IMG/VR virus record: IMGVR_UViG_3300032278_000115
Location: 1 to 24,481 of that record
DNA: 24,481 bases
From: a virus
Reading direction: 5' to 3' (one strand)
The notes under the pieces are model-generated. The model made no database searches, had not been told where the DNA came from, and saw only the letters and a program-made list of their open reading frames with translations. The stretch's first letter is position 1. Each line of letters starts with the position of its first letter. Positions 13,877-21,267 of the stretch are shown in pieces. A program made the position numbers and the translations under genes.

Positions 13877-13917
13877 AAAGGTATTGTGATCTAAATGGTA
13901 AGGTCGTTTTACTGCTA

Positions 13918-14142
13918 TTATTTCCCGTTTCTGAAAGAACGCAATAAATCACGATTCAATTCTTGGATTTCGTCTTTCGTTTCTTCCATCGCTTTTGTGA
14001 TCTGATCTTTCAAATTATCCATGCGGCGGTGCATCGCAACAACCTTTGAATCGACTTTAATGAATTTGGCAATTAGCGTAATACATAAAACCGCAAGGAT
14101 CGCGGATACGCCCAGACTTTCGATAATACTTGGATCAATCAT
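13918..14142 (-). CDS. Small membrane protein with coiled coil, holin-like
   Basis: This 74-residue protein has a short N-terminus (MIDPSIIESLGVSA), one hydrophobic span (about 11-28, VSAILAVLCITLIAKFI), then a charged coiled coil (about 34-70, MHRRMDNLKDQITKAM and beyond). Small single-span proteins with a charged tail at the end of the tail operon are often holins or holin partners, so a lysis role is plausible. It is the last gene before the terminator. The start ATG 14142 overlaps the preceding stop by 4 nt. It could instead be a structural anchor in the H-NOX cassette. Confidence 0.7.
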   Translation of the reverse strand: MIDPSIIESLGVSAILAVLCITLIAKFIKVDSKVVAMHRRMDNLKDQITKAMEETKDEIQELNRDLLRSFRNGK

Positions 14143-14429
14143 CTTTTCAATCCCATTTTTTGAAGTAAACTTCGTTGCGTTTTGATTTCTTCCTGTAATT
14201 CTTCGTTGTGATGTTCCAATTCTTTAAGATGTTCGGCTTCCATATCAGCCATTTTGGAATTTAAAACTGTAATTTCTGTATGCAATTCTGCAATAGTACG
14301 CTGCATTTCATTCATCTTTGAAGTTGTCTGATAATAAGTCCCGACAACAATAGCAGTAACCGCCAATATTTTGAGTAGAAATGATACGGAAATCTGTAAA
14401 GATAATTGGTCATTTATTGTTTTCGCCAT
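14139..14429 (-). CDS. Membrane-anchored coiled-coil protein
   Basis: This 96-residue protein has an N-terminal hydrophobic span (about 13-33, SVSFLLKILAVTAIVVGTYY) followed by a long continuous coiled coil (about 38-90, MNEMQRTIAELHTEITVLNS and on). The layout resembles a signal-anchor protein with a periplasmic or cytoplasmic coil, as in some spanin-like or holin-accessory proteins, but there is no lipobox. It starts 20 nt inside the MshEN-like gene and overlaps the next gene by 4 nt. Its coil could pair with those of both neighbours. Confidence 0.7.
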   Translation of the reverse strand: MAKTINDQLSLQISVSFLLKILAVTAIVVGTYYQTTSKMNEMQRTIAELHTEITVLNSKMADMEAEHLKELEHHNEELQEEIKTQRSLLQKMGLKR

Positions 14430-14904
14430 TTCTTAATCTTTCCACTTCTTTTTCAAGTGTATCAATTTTAAACACGTTTGCCTGTATATCGGCCTGGAGT
14501 GCGTACCACATACCTATTAATGATATTAGGCCAGTTATAGCCGCTACCATTGTTTGAATTGATAATGTGAATTTTTTTTTTAGTATTTCATCCTCACTCA
14601 CAGATGATTTAGCAGAGGTTGGTACTGCCTTTGATACAACCGGCTTTGGCGTGATCTTCTTTTGGAAAATTTGTTTCTGTAATAACCGATCCCGCTTTGA
14701 CTTTTCTCTTTCAGATTGCGCGTCCTTCGCTTCACCCAACATAACTTCGGTTAGGTCCTCAATGGTAATGTATCCCATTTCAGTCAGGATTTGCCCAAGT
14801 TCTTTATCATCGCCATTAGACTGTTTGGCGATTGCTTCCGAAAGCTGTCGCTTTGTGATAATATCAGCATCCATTAACAACTTGCCTAATTTACTTTTAG
14901 CCAT
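14410..14904 (-). CDS. Membrane protein with N-terminal MshEN/T2SSE_N-like domain
   Basis: This is a 164-residue protein. Residues 5-28 (KLGKLLMDADIITKRQLSEA...) and 35-56 (ELGQILTEMGYITIEDLTEV) are two consecutive copies of the pattern found in the N-terminal domain of type II secretion/pilus ATPases (T2SSE_N/MshEN), some of which bind cyclic di-GMP. A charged linker (57-110), one membrane span (about 112-136, TLSIQTMVAAITGLISLIGM) and a short coiled coil (IDTLEKEVERLRN) follow. No ATPase is present. The second motif lacks the leading Arg/Lys, and the first has Asp where Gly is usual, so ligand binding is uncertain. It overlaps the H-NOX gene by 8 nt. Confidence 0.75.
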   Translation of the reverse strand: MAKSKLGKLLMDADIITKRQLSEAIAKQSNGDDKELGQILTEMGYITIEDLTEVMLGEAKDAQSEREKSKRDRLLQKQIFQKKITPKPVVSKAVPTSAKSSVSEDEILKKKFTLSIQTMVAAITGLISLIGMWYALQADIQANVFKIDTLEKEVERLRNGENNK

Positions 14905-15448
14905 CAGCAGTAAACTTTACTTCAAATACATCATGTTCATCAGTCCCTTTATATTCTATCTGGGTAATATCTGCCTTACCGCCAAAATGTTGGGCAATGC
15001 CTTTTAATGTTCCTATTGCTAATGGTGCTAATCCTTCCCGTGGCGATTCATAATGAATTTCAAAATGATTATCCCCAAGTTTTTCTATTTTAAATGATGG
15101 CGGGGATAAGTTGGGTAACATTTGTGCAATCCTAACGTGCATCTCATCCAATCCCCCAACAAAAGTTTCAAAGTCATTACCAAAGGCGTTAAAATAATCT
15201 CCGTATCCTTTTGGTGCTACCTCTAACGCCCAATAGACACCGAACATTTCTAAAACATCTGATGCCGGGATACCCAATGTTTCCGATGTTGCCCCGACAA
15301 GTGAATAAGTAACAGAATCATCATATCCTTCCATACCTTCAAATACGTCATCACCTACCCCAGAAGATTCAAGGACTTGATTCCATACTTCTTCCCCGGC
15401 TTCCCTTGTAACCAGAGTCCTGATGGCTTCGTTAATCATTCCATACAT
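14897..15448 (-). CDS. H-NOX (HNOB) heme nitric-oxide sensor protein
   Basis: This 183-residue protein is a complete stand-alone H-NOX domain. It starts MYGMINEAIRTLV, with GEEVWNQVLESSGV, SVTYSLVGATSETLGIPASD and FGVYWALEVAPKGYGD. It then has the proximal heme ligand H104 in LDEMHVRIAQMLP, conserved P117 in SPPSF, and the propionate-binding Y133-x-S135-x-R137 in YESPREGLAP. The position of the distal Tyr of O2-binding members (Tyr140 in Thermoanaerobacter) is Pro142, predicting an NO-selective sensor. It has no cysteines, so the zinc site of some family members is absent. ATG 15448 has AGGATGG upstream, inside the end of the 30-residue gene. It probably signals to a partner, since it has no output domain. 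Confidence 0.96.
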   Translation of the reverse strand: MYGMINEAIRTLVTREAGEEVWNQVLESSGVGDDVFEGMEGYDDSVTYSLVGATSETLGIPASDVLEMFGVYWALEVAPKGYGDYFNAFGNDFETFVGGLDEMHVRIAQMLPNLSPPSFKIEKLGDNHFEIHYESPREGLAPLAIGTLKGIAQHFGGKADITQIEYKGTDEHDVFEVKFTADG

Positions 15449-15452
15449 TTAA

Positions 15453-15545
15453 TTACCATCCTATTCCAAATACAAATGCGATTGCGGTCCATATTCCAAA
15501 CGCGACTAAAAATCTCGCATATAGATTCCCAAATTTCTGATTCAT
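15453..15545 (-). CDS. 30-residue single-span membrane peptide
   Basis: A frame of 30 codons begins at ATG 15545 in a TGATG overlap with the tail gene and stops 4 nt before the H-NOX start. The product begins MNQKFGNLYAR and is then almost wholly hydrophobic and aromatic (FLVAFGIWTAIAFVFGIGW). Its last codons carry the Shine-Dalgarno of the H-NOX gene. It is a membrane peptide of the size of small phage or host regulatory peptides. It may be a lysis or membrane factor, or mainly a coupling device for H-NOX translation. Confidence 0.65.
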   Translation of the reverse strand: MNQKFGNLYARFLVAFGIWTAIAFVFGIGW

Positions 15546-16636
15546 CAAAATTCTTCTTCAACGGTTAAAGATATATTGTATAAGTCCGGTGCGACTTGCG
15601 CCATATCCAAAGAATTGTTTGCGAACCTGGCAAAGATATGTTCCGATTCTGCATTGTCGCCTTCCGAATCCGCATCAATCGAAAAGATGAATGGGATATG
15701 ATTGCCATTGGTCTTATTCCAAACGTCATCAACAAAATTATCATCTGATGCGAGAATATCATATTCATCCGGCATCATATTAGCCGCACTTAAAAAACTA
15801 AAATTCATATCGTAAATAATTCTTCCGCCTTGACTATGGTATCCATTGGAAGCCGTTGTGAACGGCGATTTGGACGCACTCTCCGCCGTTCTACCGTATG
15901 TTTTCAAGTTACTAAATCGTTGTCCACCGTTTGATTCCTGTAAATCGTTCATTCTATTATATGAGATCATCCGGGTTACATTTAAATCGGGGGCGTGTGG
16001 CATTTCAAAATATTCTCCGATCATAATACATCCAACAAACATATCGGTAGTTCCCCACGTTCCGTTTGTAGCAACTCCCGTATTTGTGGTATTGCCTTCA
16101 AATTGTATTCCCCAATAACGCAACCCCGTTTCCGCAAATCTGATAATTGTGCTACCATCCGTTGCCGGTTCAATTACAACGCTTTTATCATTTGATGCTG
16201 CGGTTGTTGTATCACCATTAACAACATCTATTGCAGTATCATCCCCCCACGCAATGTCCGCCGTATCTGCATTTGCGCCATCTACTGCGGTAACATCACT
16301 TGCTATATCACCCGCAAATATTCTAATTTTCCCAACAGAACTAACCAGGTTATGATTTAGGATTGCGATATAAGATTTTTTTAAAGTTGTACTTTGTGTA
16401 TCAATCGTAATTAATACATGGGCATCTGTGTCTGCGCTTGTATCGAATGTGCATTTATTCAACGGGTTCATATCAAACAGTTCTGGTTCTGATCCTGTCG
16501 TAAAAGTTCCCATAAATAAATTCGTGGTATTTGATGCCGTAACATCAAACTCACCGTTCTGCGCAACACCTCTGCTCATAAGATGATTAATTATATCTGG
16601 ATAAAAACGCGGTGTTCTAATATTCATATTTGCCAT
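15545..16636 (-). CDS. Tail-associated virion structural protein
   Basis: This 363-residue beta-rich protein has many Thr/Asp/Asn runs, as phage tail tip and baseplate proteins do (for example TFTTGSEPELFDMNPLN, RYWGIQFEGNTTNTG, GEYFEMPHAPDLN). The RYWGIQFE segment resembles the carbohydrate-binding-like beta sandwich of tail proteins. It follows the large tail hub-like gene with a TAATG overlap and is the last obvious structural gene of the operon. It is probably in the distal tail; the receptor-binding role is not proven. Confidence 0.65.
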   Translation of the reverse strand: MANMNIRTPRFYPDIINHLMSRGVAQNGEFDVTASNTTNLFMGTFTTGSEPELFDMNPLNKCTFDTSADTDAHVLITIDTQSTTLKKSYIAILNHNLVSSVGKIRIFAGDIASDVTAVDGANADTADIAWGDDTAIDVVNGDTTTAASNDKSVVIEPATDGSTIIRFAETGLRYWGIQFEGNTTNTGVATNGTWGTTDMFVGCIMIGEYFEMPHAPDLNVTRMISYNRMNDLQESNGGQRFSNLKTYGRTAESASKSPFTTASNGYHSQGGRIIYDMNFSFLSAANMMPDEYDILASDDNFVDDVWNKTNGNHIPFIFSIDADSEGDNAESEHIFARFANNSLDMAQVAPDLYNISLTVEEEF

Positions 16637-19131
16637 TATGATACCTTTATTGCTTTAATTGAGCAGCCGTTTACCCGTTTAGTAATATCTGAAACGATAA
16701 AATAACCCGCCATTGCGCTGCCGTAAATTTTCAAACCCGCATTCCAATTACTGAAATCTATTATGTCCCCGATTTCCAAGTGATTATATTTTGGACTCAT
16801 ACAACTAAAATCAACTGTATTTTTTCTATCTTTCATTACTTCCAAATATGCTTCTGCCAGTTTCGTTGCAGTTGTTGAATCCAATACTTCATTTACATCG
16901 ATTTCAAGTTTCATCGTTTGGTTGTATCCGTTTACTGTCGTTCCCTGGGACGTTGAATCGGTTGCGGTTGCTTCTGAAAGATTTTGTTTTGCCCCGTAAT
17001 CGTGATTGTATTTTACAACGATAGAATTTTTAATATTTCCAAGCGATGTCTTTCCGATCTTATCTAAAGTAATATCACGAAAATCAACGGTTTGATCTGA
17101 CGAAGAATAATCATCGGTCCGGCGTAACGTCTTGATCTTAAATTTTCCGTCCCCACCGATATAGACATAAGATAAACATAATTGAGCCAATCGGTTAATT
17201 AAATCTTTTGAATTAATAAATTTATATTGTGAAAAAGCAAATTTTACATCGCCTACTGCATCTTCATATATGTCGCCCAGGTATCCACTACTTGTATTTC
17301 CAGAAGTATCAAAAGTGGCATAATCGATTTCATCTGAAGTTAATCCGCTGATAATATAACTTTCGCCACTTGCCATAATATTTGCATCAATACTTAATGT
17401 CGTTCCGCTATCTCTTGCCGTAACCATTGCGCTTGTTTTATCTTTAAGATTATAAACAGTCTGTCCAACAATGCTTGTAGCAAACGATGCGCCGGAATCT
17501 ACTAATTTATTTGAAGTCGTGCTTGTTGCAGATCCCGAATAAAGAATCCCTAATTCAGATCGTAAAATACTTTCAATGATATAAACCGGGTTTTCAATTA
17601 AGGCATTTGTGGCATATCCATTATCGCCGCTTTCACTATTTCCTCTATCATCTGCATCTATGTACGCGCCGTATTGTCTGCCTTTTCCAGAATAATAAAT
17701 ATAATCAATTTTGGAAGGTGTAAATTGTGAAGCCGGAACTATATATTCGGCATAACCAAGATCAAGTAAAACTGGCGGCCCTAATTCTGGCGAAATCATT
17801 TGTGTTATCCGGGATGTTATAGTTATTTCTTCATCATGTGTTTCTATATCTTCAATCGTGAAATCGATCTGCATTCCAGATTCGTATATTTCGGCAGATT
17901 CATCTGCATCTACTGATTCTAAAGTATAAATCATATCCCCTTCAAAATCCCAAGCATCTCTTGTTGCCGTATATCCAGTAGTCAAAGATGTTTTTGTTTC
18001 TGAATCACTTGTTATACTATCAAGACTAACACCGCCACCAGATTTTGTTGTGATTGAAAAAACATCACCACTTCCACTTAAATTTGTAACCGTTCCCCAT
18101 TTTATTAATGCTGAAATATCACTATAAACACCCAATTTATTAATCTTTGGCAAAGCAAAAGTAAGTGTAGCATCTGAATTATTTGTTTCCGATCCACTTG
18201 CGGTCCAAGTTGCTACTGCCGAAAAATCTCCATCACTAATTCGTGAGGCATTTGCTACCGAATAACTACCCGATCCTGAAGCAGATGCAATATTTGATAC
18301 ACTTATTGGGATATAAACCGAAGCCGTGCTTCCTTTGTATTCGATTTCAGGATTACCAGTTATATCAACCGTCCCGGTCAAGGTTGGATATTGACCATTC
18401 TTATAAAGATAAATATTTTCATTATCCATTGTATTGATTGCTTGACTGTCGGCTAATGCTTCTGAACCTTCTTCTTGCACGTCCCATTCATCTGTTATGA
18501 TTGCGGGGAATGCACCTTTGTAGAAATTATAAAAACGATCAAAGTTTGAAGTTGGAATCGTTCCAATATCTGTCTTTGCATGGAAATCCCCGTAAGCCAT
18601 TGGAATCGGTTTTCCTACATTGTTTGCCGGTGCGTTTGTATATGTGGACGAATCGACAGTATTAACAGGAACGCGCTTATGATGTTTTGAACTGTTATCG
18701 AAAAGAGTTAAAGTAACATTGTTTTCATCGTATGAAATTTCACCGCTGATTACACCCGTTCCAATCATTCTGGCGGCAGTATCTAAAGTGGATGTTTCGT
18801 TTGTATTTAAAAACAATTCCCATTTGCGGTTTGAGAAATTGTAACTGGAAAGAAGATCGGAAAAACGGTCGCCTTGAATACACTTTTCAGTATTAATAAG
18901 TGTTACTCCGATATTCCCGATTGAAGTTGTAAAATTAAAAAAATTTAAAGACTGACGGAAATTCCCAAATGAAGCCACAATGCCGTAATAAATATCAGTT
19001 CCATCTTGCCGATGGCGGTCGCTTACACCTATAAACGCAGATTCATCGTTATAATATAGTTTAAGAACCCAAAACGCCGTTGTATTTCTATTTTTAAGGG
19101 CGTTGGTAAGCGCAGTATCGAATGAGAGCAT
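16636..19131 (-). CDS. Large tail tip/hub-like structural protein
   Basis: This 831-residue protein directly follows the tape measure gene. The N-terminal part (about 1-200) includes FWVLKLYYNDE, YYGIVASFG and NIGVTLINTE, and looks like a distal-tail/hub domain. The middle is a Ser/Thr-rich beta region probably inserted in the hub (about 270-560). The C-terminus has KFKIKTLRRTDDYSS, SIVVKYNHDYGAK, then MSPKYNHLEIGDIIDFSN, typical of gp27/gpJ-like hub domains that close the tail tube. Its size and place fit the tail tip protein that contacts the cell envelope. No lysozyme motif is visible. Confidence 0.75.
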   Translation of the reverse strand: MLSFDTALTNALKNRNTTAFWVLKLYYNDESAFIGVSDRHRQDGTDIYYGIVASFGNFRQSLNFFNFTTSIGNIGVTLINTEKCIQGDRFSDLLSSYNFSNRKWELFLNTNETSTLDTAARMIGTGVISGEISYDENNVTLTLFDNSSKHHKRVPVNTVDSSTYTNAPANNVGKPIPMAYGDFHAKTDIGTIPTSNFDRFYNFYKGAFPAIITDEWDVQEEGSEALADSQAINTMDNENIYLYKNGQYPTLTGTVDITGNPEIEYKGSTASVYIPISVSNIASASGSGSYSVANASRISDGDFSAVATWTASGSETNNSDATLTFALPKINKLGVYSDISALIKWGTVTNLSGSGDVFSITTKSGGGVSLDSITSDSETKTSLTTGYTATRDAWDFEGDMIYTLESVDADESAEIYESGMQIDFTIEDIETHDEEITITSRITQMISPELGPPVLLDLGYAEYIVPASQFTPSKIDYIYYSGKGRQYGAYIDADDRGNSESGDNGYATNALIENPVYIIESILRSELGILYSGSATSTTSNKLVDSGASFATSIVGQTVYNLKDKTSAMVTARDSGTTLSIDANIMASGESYIISGLTSDEIDYATFDTSGNTSSGYLGDIYEDAVGDVKFAFSQYKFINSKDLINRLAQLCLSYVYIGGDGKFKIKTLRRTDDYSSSDQTVDFRDITLDKIGKTSLGNIKNSIVVKYNHDYGAKQNLSEATATDSTSQGTTVNGYNQTMKLEIDVNEVLDSTTATKLAEAYLEVMKDRKNTVDFSCMSPKYNHLEIGDIIDFSNWNAGLKIYGSAMAGYFIVSDITKRVNGCSIKAIKVS

Positions 19132-20577
19132 TTACCCAATCCTCGCCTGTCCTGTCGAGATCGCTTTATTTATGGCGGGGATAATATTATTGGCGGCAAA
19201 ATTATGGTCGATAACACCCATGCCGCCGAAGTTTTGATTGATTGTAATTCTACTGGCAGATGCTGCCATTCCCGCGCTTGGTGCGGTTTGTGTAGGTGAT
19301 GCACCGAAAAGAAAATTAGCAGCCGACATTAACCATGAGCCAGGTCCACCGGCGACAACTTGCATCGCAGCCATTTTTTCTTGAATGGCTTCTTGTATTT
19401 TTAATTGAGCCGTAATTAAAACTTGCTGAAACAATGCTCTTTTAAACGCATCTGCCACACTATCACCCATTGCGGCAGAAACTATTAATGATGTCGATGT
19501 TTGCGCGGTAAACTTCGCCAAGTTTTCAGATGCTTTTGCAGATAAGGAAATCGTATTCGCAATATTATCTGCGCCCTGTGTTGTTTCCTTTAAACTTTGA
19601 GCTGTCTTTTGTAATTCCGCTAATACTGGTGATAATATTTCCCCGGTTCTTGGGAATTTTTCTAATATGTTTGAAATTGCAGCAATTTGTTGTTGGATTA
19701 TATCAATATTTCCTTCTTCAATTACCGTCCTTGCATCAATCGCCATTTGTTTAACAAACTCTCTTGTTTCTTTTGGCAAGGTTAAAAATTTTATTTCTTT
19801 TACTGCGCCTTGTGTAAACTTTAAAAACCTAACTAATGAATCCGCTGCCGTTTCAACAGCCGCAGAAAAAGTTGTTCCCAATTCAATGGCGGATTCTTCA
19901 AGCGCAGCCTTCATTCTGTTTATGTGATCGGCTGAAGTAAGCGTTTCAGCACCAAGTTTATTAACTAAAGTATTTGCTTGGGACATTGCAGCATTTACAA
20001 AGGCTTGTTTCTTTTGTTGATCTGATAATTGAGAAACTGTAACCCCCAGATTTTCAGCGTAATCTTTATACGCTTTATTGGTATCAACCATTATACCAAG
20101 ATTGTCCAACATTAACTTTGATTGCCGACCAAGACCAGTAACCATTGATTCGATCCCGAAAGTCGTATCTTTTCCCAGGGATGAAGCAAGTCTTTGTGAA
20201 ATATCAAATAGTTCTGCCATTTGATCTTCGGAATCAACAATTCCCAAAAGCATCGCATTATTAGCCTGTGTCATTAATTGCATTGACGACATTGTGCCAT
20301 CCGTTGCTTTTTGCAATTTTCCTAATGATTGAGAAGAAAAACCTGATGCTTTCGCAAGATTACTGAATCCTCTTTCTACTTTTTCAAATCTTCCCGCAAG
20401 TTCAATAGAACGAGTCAATCCAGTAATTAAACCTCTTGCAGCAAAAAAGGATGCCCCGACTTTTAGGGCAGATTTTCCGACAGATTTCAGTCCTTTATCA
20501 ACGCCCTTTAAATCATCTTTTGTTTTCTTGCCACCAATCAGACGAAGTTTAATAAAAAGGTCTTTAATATTTGCCAT
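19132..20577 (-). CDS. Tail tape measure protein (short)
   Basis: This 481-residue protein has the typical order. The N-terminal helical region (LRLIGGKKTKDDLKGVDKGL, VGKSALKVGASFFAA) leads to the SSQSLGKLQKATDGTMSSMQ and NNAMLLGIVDSEDQM region found in many tape measure proteins, then long amphipathic helices. The Gly/Ala-rich C-terminus contains GGPGSWLMSAANFLFG and ITINQNFGG. Tape length sets tail length; at roughly 1.5 Angstrom per residue this implies a tail near 70 nm. It follows the frameshifted chaperone genes, as expected. The start ATG 20577 overlaps the upstream stop. Confidence 0.88.
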   Translation of the reverse strand: MANIKDLFIKLRLIGGKKTKDDLKGVDKGLKSVGKSALKVGASFFAARGLITGLTRSIELAGRFEKVERGFSNLAKASGFSSQSLGKLQKATDGTMSSMQLMTQANNAMLLGIVDSEDQMAELFDISQRLASSLGKDTTFGIESMVTGLGRQSKLMLDNLGIMVDTNKAYKDYAENLGVTVSQLSDQQKKQAFVNAAMSQANTLVNKLGAETLTSADHINRMKAALEESAIELGTTFSAAVETAADSLVRFLKFTQGAVKEIKFLTLPKETREFVKQMAIDARTVIEEGNIDIIQQQIAAISNILEKFPRTGEILSPVLAELQKTAQSLKETTQGADNIANTISLSAKASENLAKFTAQTSTSLIVSAAMGDSVADAFKRALFQQVLITAQLKIQEAIQEKMAAMQVVAGGPGSWLMSAANFLFGASPTQTAPSAGMAASASRITINQNFGGMGVIDHNFAANNIIPAINKAISTGQARIG

Positions 20578-20981
20578 TAGTTATTTTGTTCCGATTTAAA
20601 ATTCATACAGGCATTTATTTCCATATCAATAATTGAAAAACAGTCCAAACGATGTGCCGAAATATCGTCCAGATTCCCAAGCGATATATTGAATCGCGTA
20701 ACGTAATTAAATTCGTTTATCATTTCCATCATCCAGGGTTCGACAATTTGATTGCAGTCTGCAAAGAATGGGACCATATGAAACAAAGTTTGACCATCAG
20801 TAAACTTTTCTTCTGGTTTGCATATTTCATTTATTATGTTCCATATATCTTCTTTTGTTTGCACTCGCACCGGATCGTGTTTATAAGTAACCGGGAGTCG
20901 AGCCACAGTATAGGGGAGGCATCTATAAACATCACGCGGTTCTGGCATCCCAAACTGCCAACACCAAACCGCAAGGCTCAA
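20577..20981 (-). CDS. Tail assembly chaperone T-part (made by -1 frameshift)
   Basis: This 134-codon frame lies one nucleotide back (-1) from the G-like gene upstream. On its own it could only start at a poor TTG (20981) that overlaps the G-part stop and has no good Shine-Dalgarno. The slippery run A AAA AAA at 20999-20993 joins the frames as KK then RFRG then LSLAVWCWQFGMPEP, giving a fusion of about 224 residues. This is the G/GT arrangement of siphoviral tail chaperones, which bind the tape measure during assembly. WCWQFGMPEPRDVYRCLPY resembles the T-domain opening of other phages. Confidence 0.75.
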   Translation of the reverse strand: MSLAVWCWQFGMPEPRDVYRCLPYTVARLPVTYKHDPVRVQTKEDIWNIINEICKPEEKFTDGQTLFHMVPFFADCNQIVEPWMMEMINEFNYVTRFNISLGNLDDISAHRLDCFSIIDMEINACMNFKSEQNN

Positions 20982-21250
20982 CCCCCGGAATCTTTTTTTG
21001 ACGGTTGAAGTCCCAAGTATTCAAGAAAAACTGCCTGAAGAACTGAATCGACATCCGGCATATCCATATCCTTGAAATCGTTTTCTCCAAGTCCGGCAAT
21101 CGCGCCCACTTTTTCCAAAACATCGTAATATGATTCCACGTCCATTTTGCCATCCCACCAGACTTTTGCGTTGAGTTTGTGTAACTCCCGCCGTTCAGAG
21201 TATGTGCAATCATTTACATCCCATTCTTTTTTACCAACTTTAACAACCAT
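20978..21250 (-). CDS. Tail assembly chaperone G-part
   Basis: This 90-residue acidic protein (MVVKVGKKEWDVNDCTYSER, ending LGLQPSKKDSGG) lies between tail tube and tape measure, the place of lambda gpG-like tail chaperones. The seven-A slippery run sits a few codons before its stop, so most ribosomes make G and a fraction make the G-T fusion. The start ATG 21250 follows the tail tube by about 17 nt, with GGGAGG upstream. Confidence 0.78.
   Translation of the reverse strand: MVVKVGKKEWDVNDCTYSERRELHKLNAKVWWDGKMDVESYYDVLEKVGAIAGLGENDFKDMDMPDVDSVLQAVFLEYLGLQPSKKDSGG
20993..20999 (-). promoter_or_regulatory. -1 programmed ribosomal frameshift site (A AAA AAA)
   Basis: In the zero frame the coding strand reads TCA AAA AAA GAT, an X XXY YYZ heptamer of seven A. 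The -1 frame is open across it and continues as the T-part. Downstream, a two-part hairpin (GCGGTT at 20972-20967 with AACCGC at 20941-20936, inner TTGGCA-like stem with TGCCA) begins about 20 nt after the slip site and could stimulate slippage. Confidence 0.75.
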
Positions 21251-21267
21251 TTAACCTCCCGATTTAA

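Noticed and set aside
13521-13889. 122-codon open frame on the plus strand across the intergenic region
   Set aside because: It runs antisense through the small first early gene, the pseudoknot arms, the promoter and the terminator. It has no Shine-Dalgarno and is low-complexity (Phe/Ile-rich) at the start. No other gene is on the plus strand.
14897-15448. H-NOX as a host gene at a prophage edge or an assembly join
   Set aside because: It is start/stop coupled to phage genes on both sides within one operon, and typical phage genes continue in the same direction for more than 9 kb on the high-coordinate side and 13 kb on the other. A join cannot be fully excluded without read data.
20932-21213. 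93-codon frame overlapping the tail chaperone pair
   Set aside because: It lies in the third frame. The G and T frames with the slippery site explain the region, and the composition is not protein-like.
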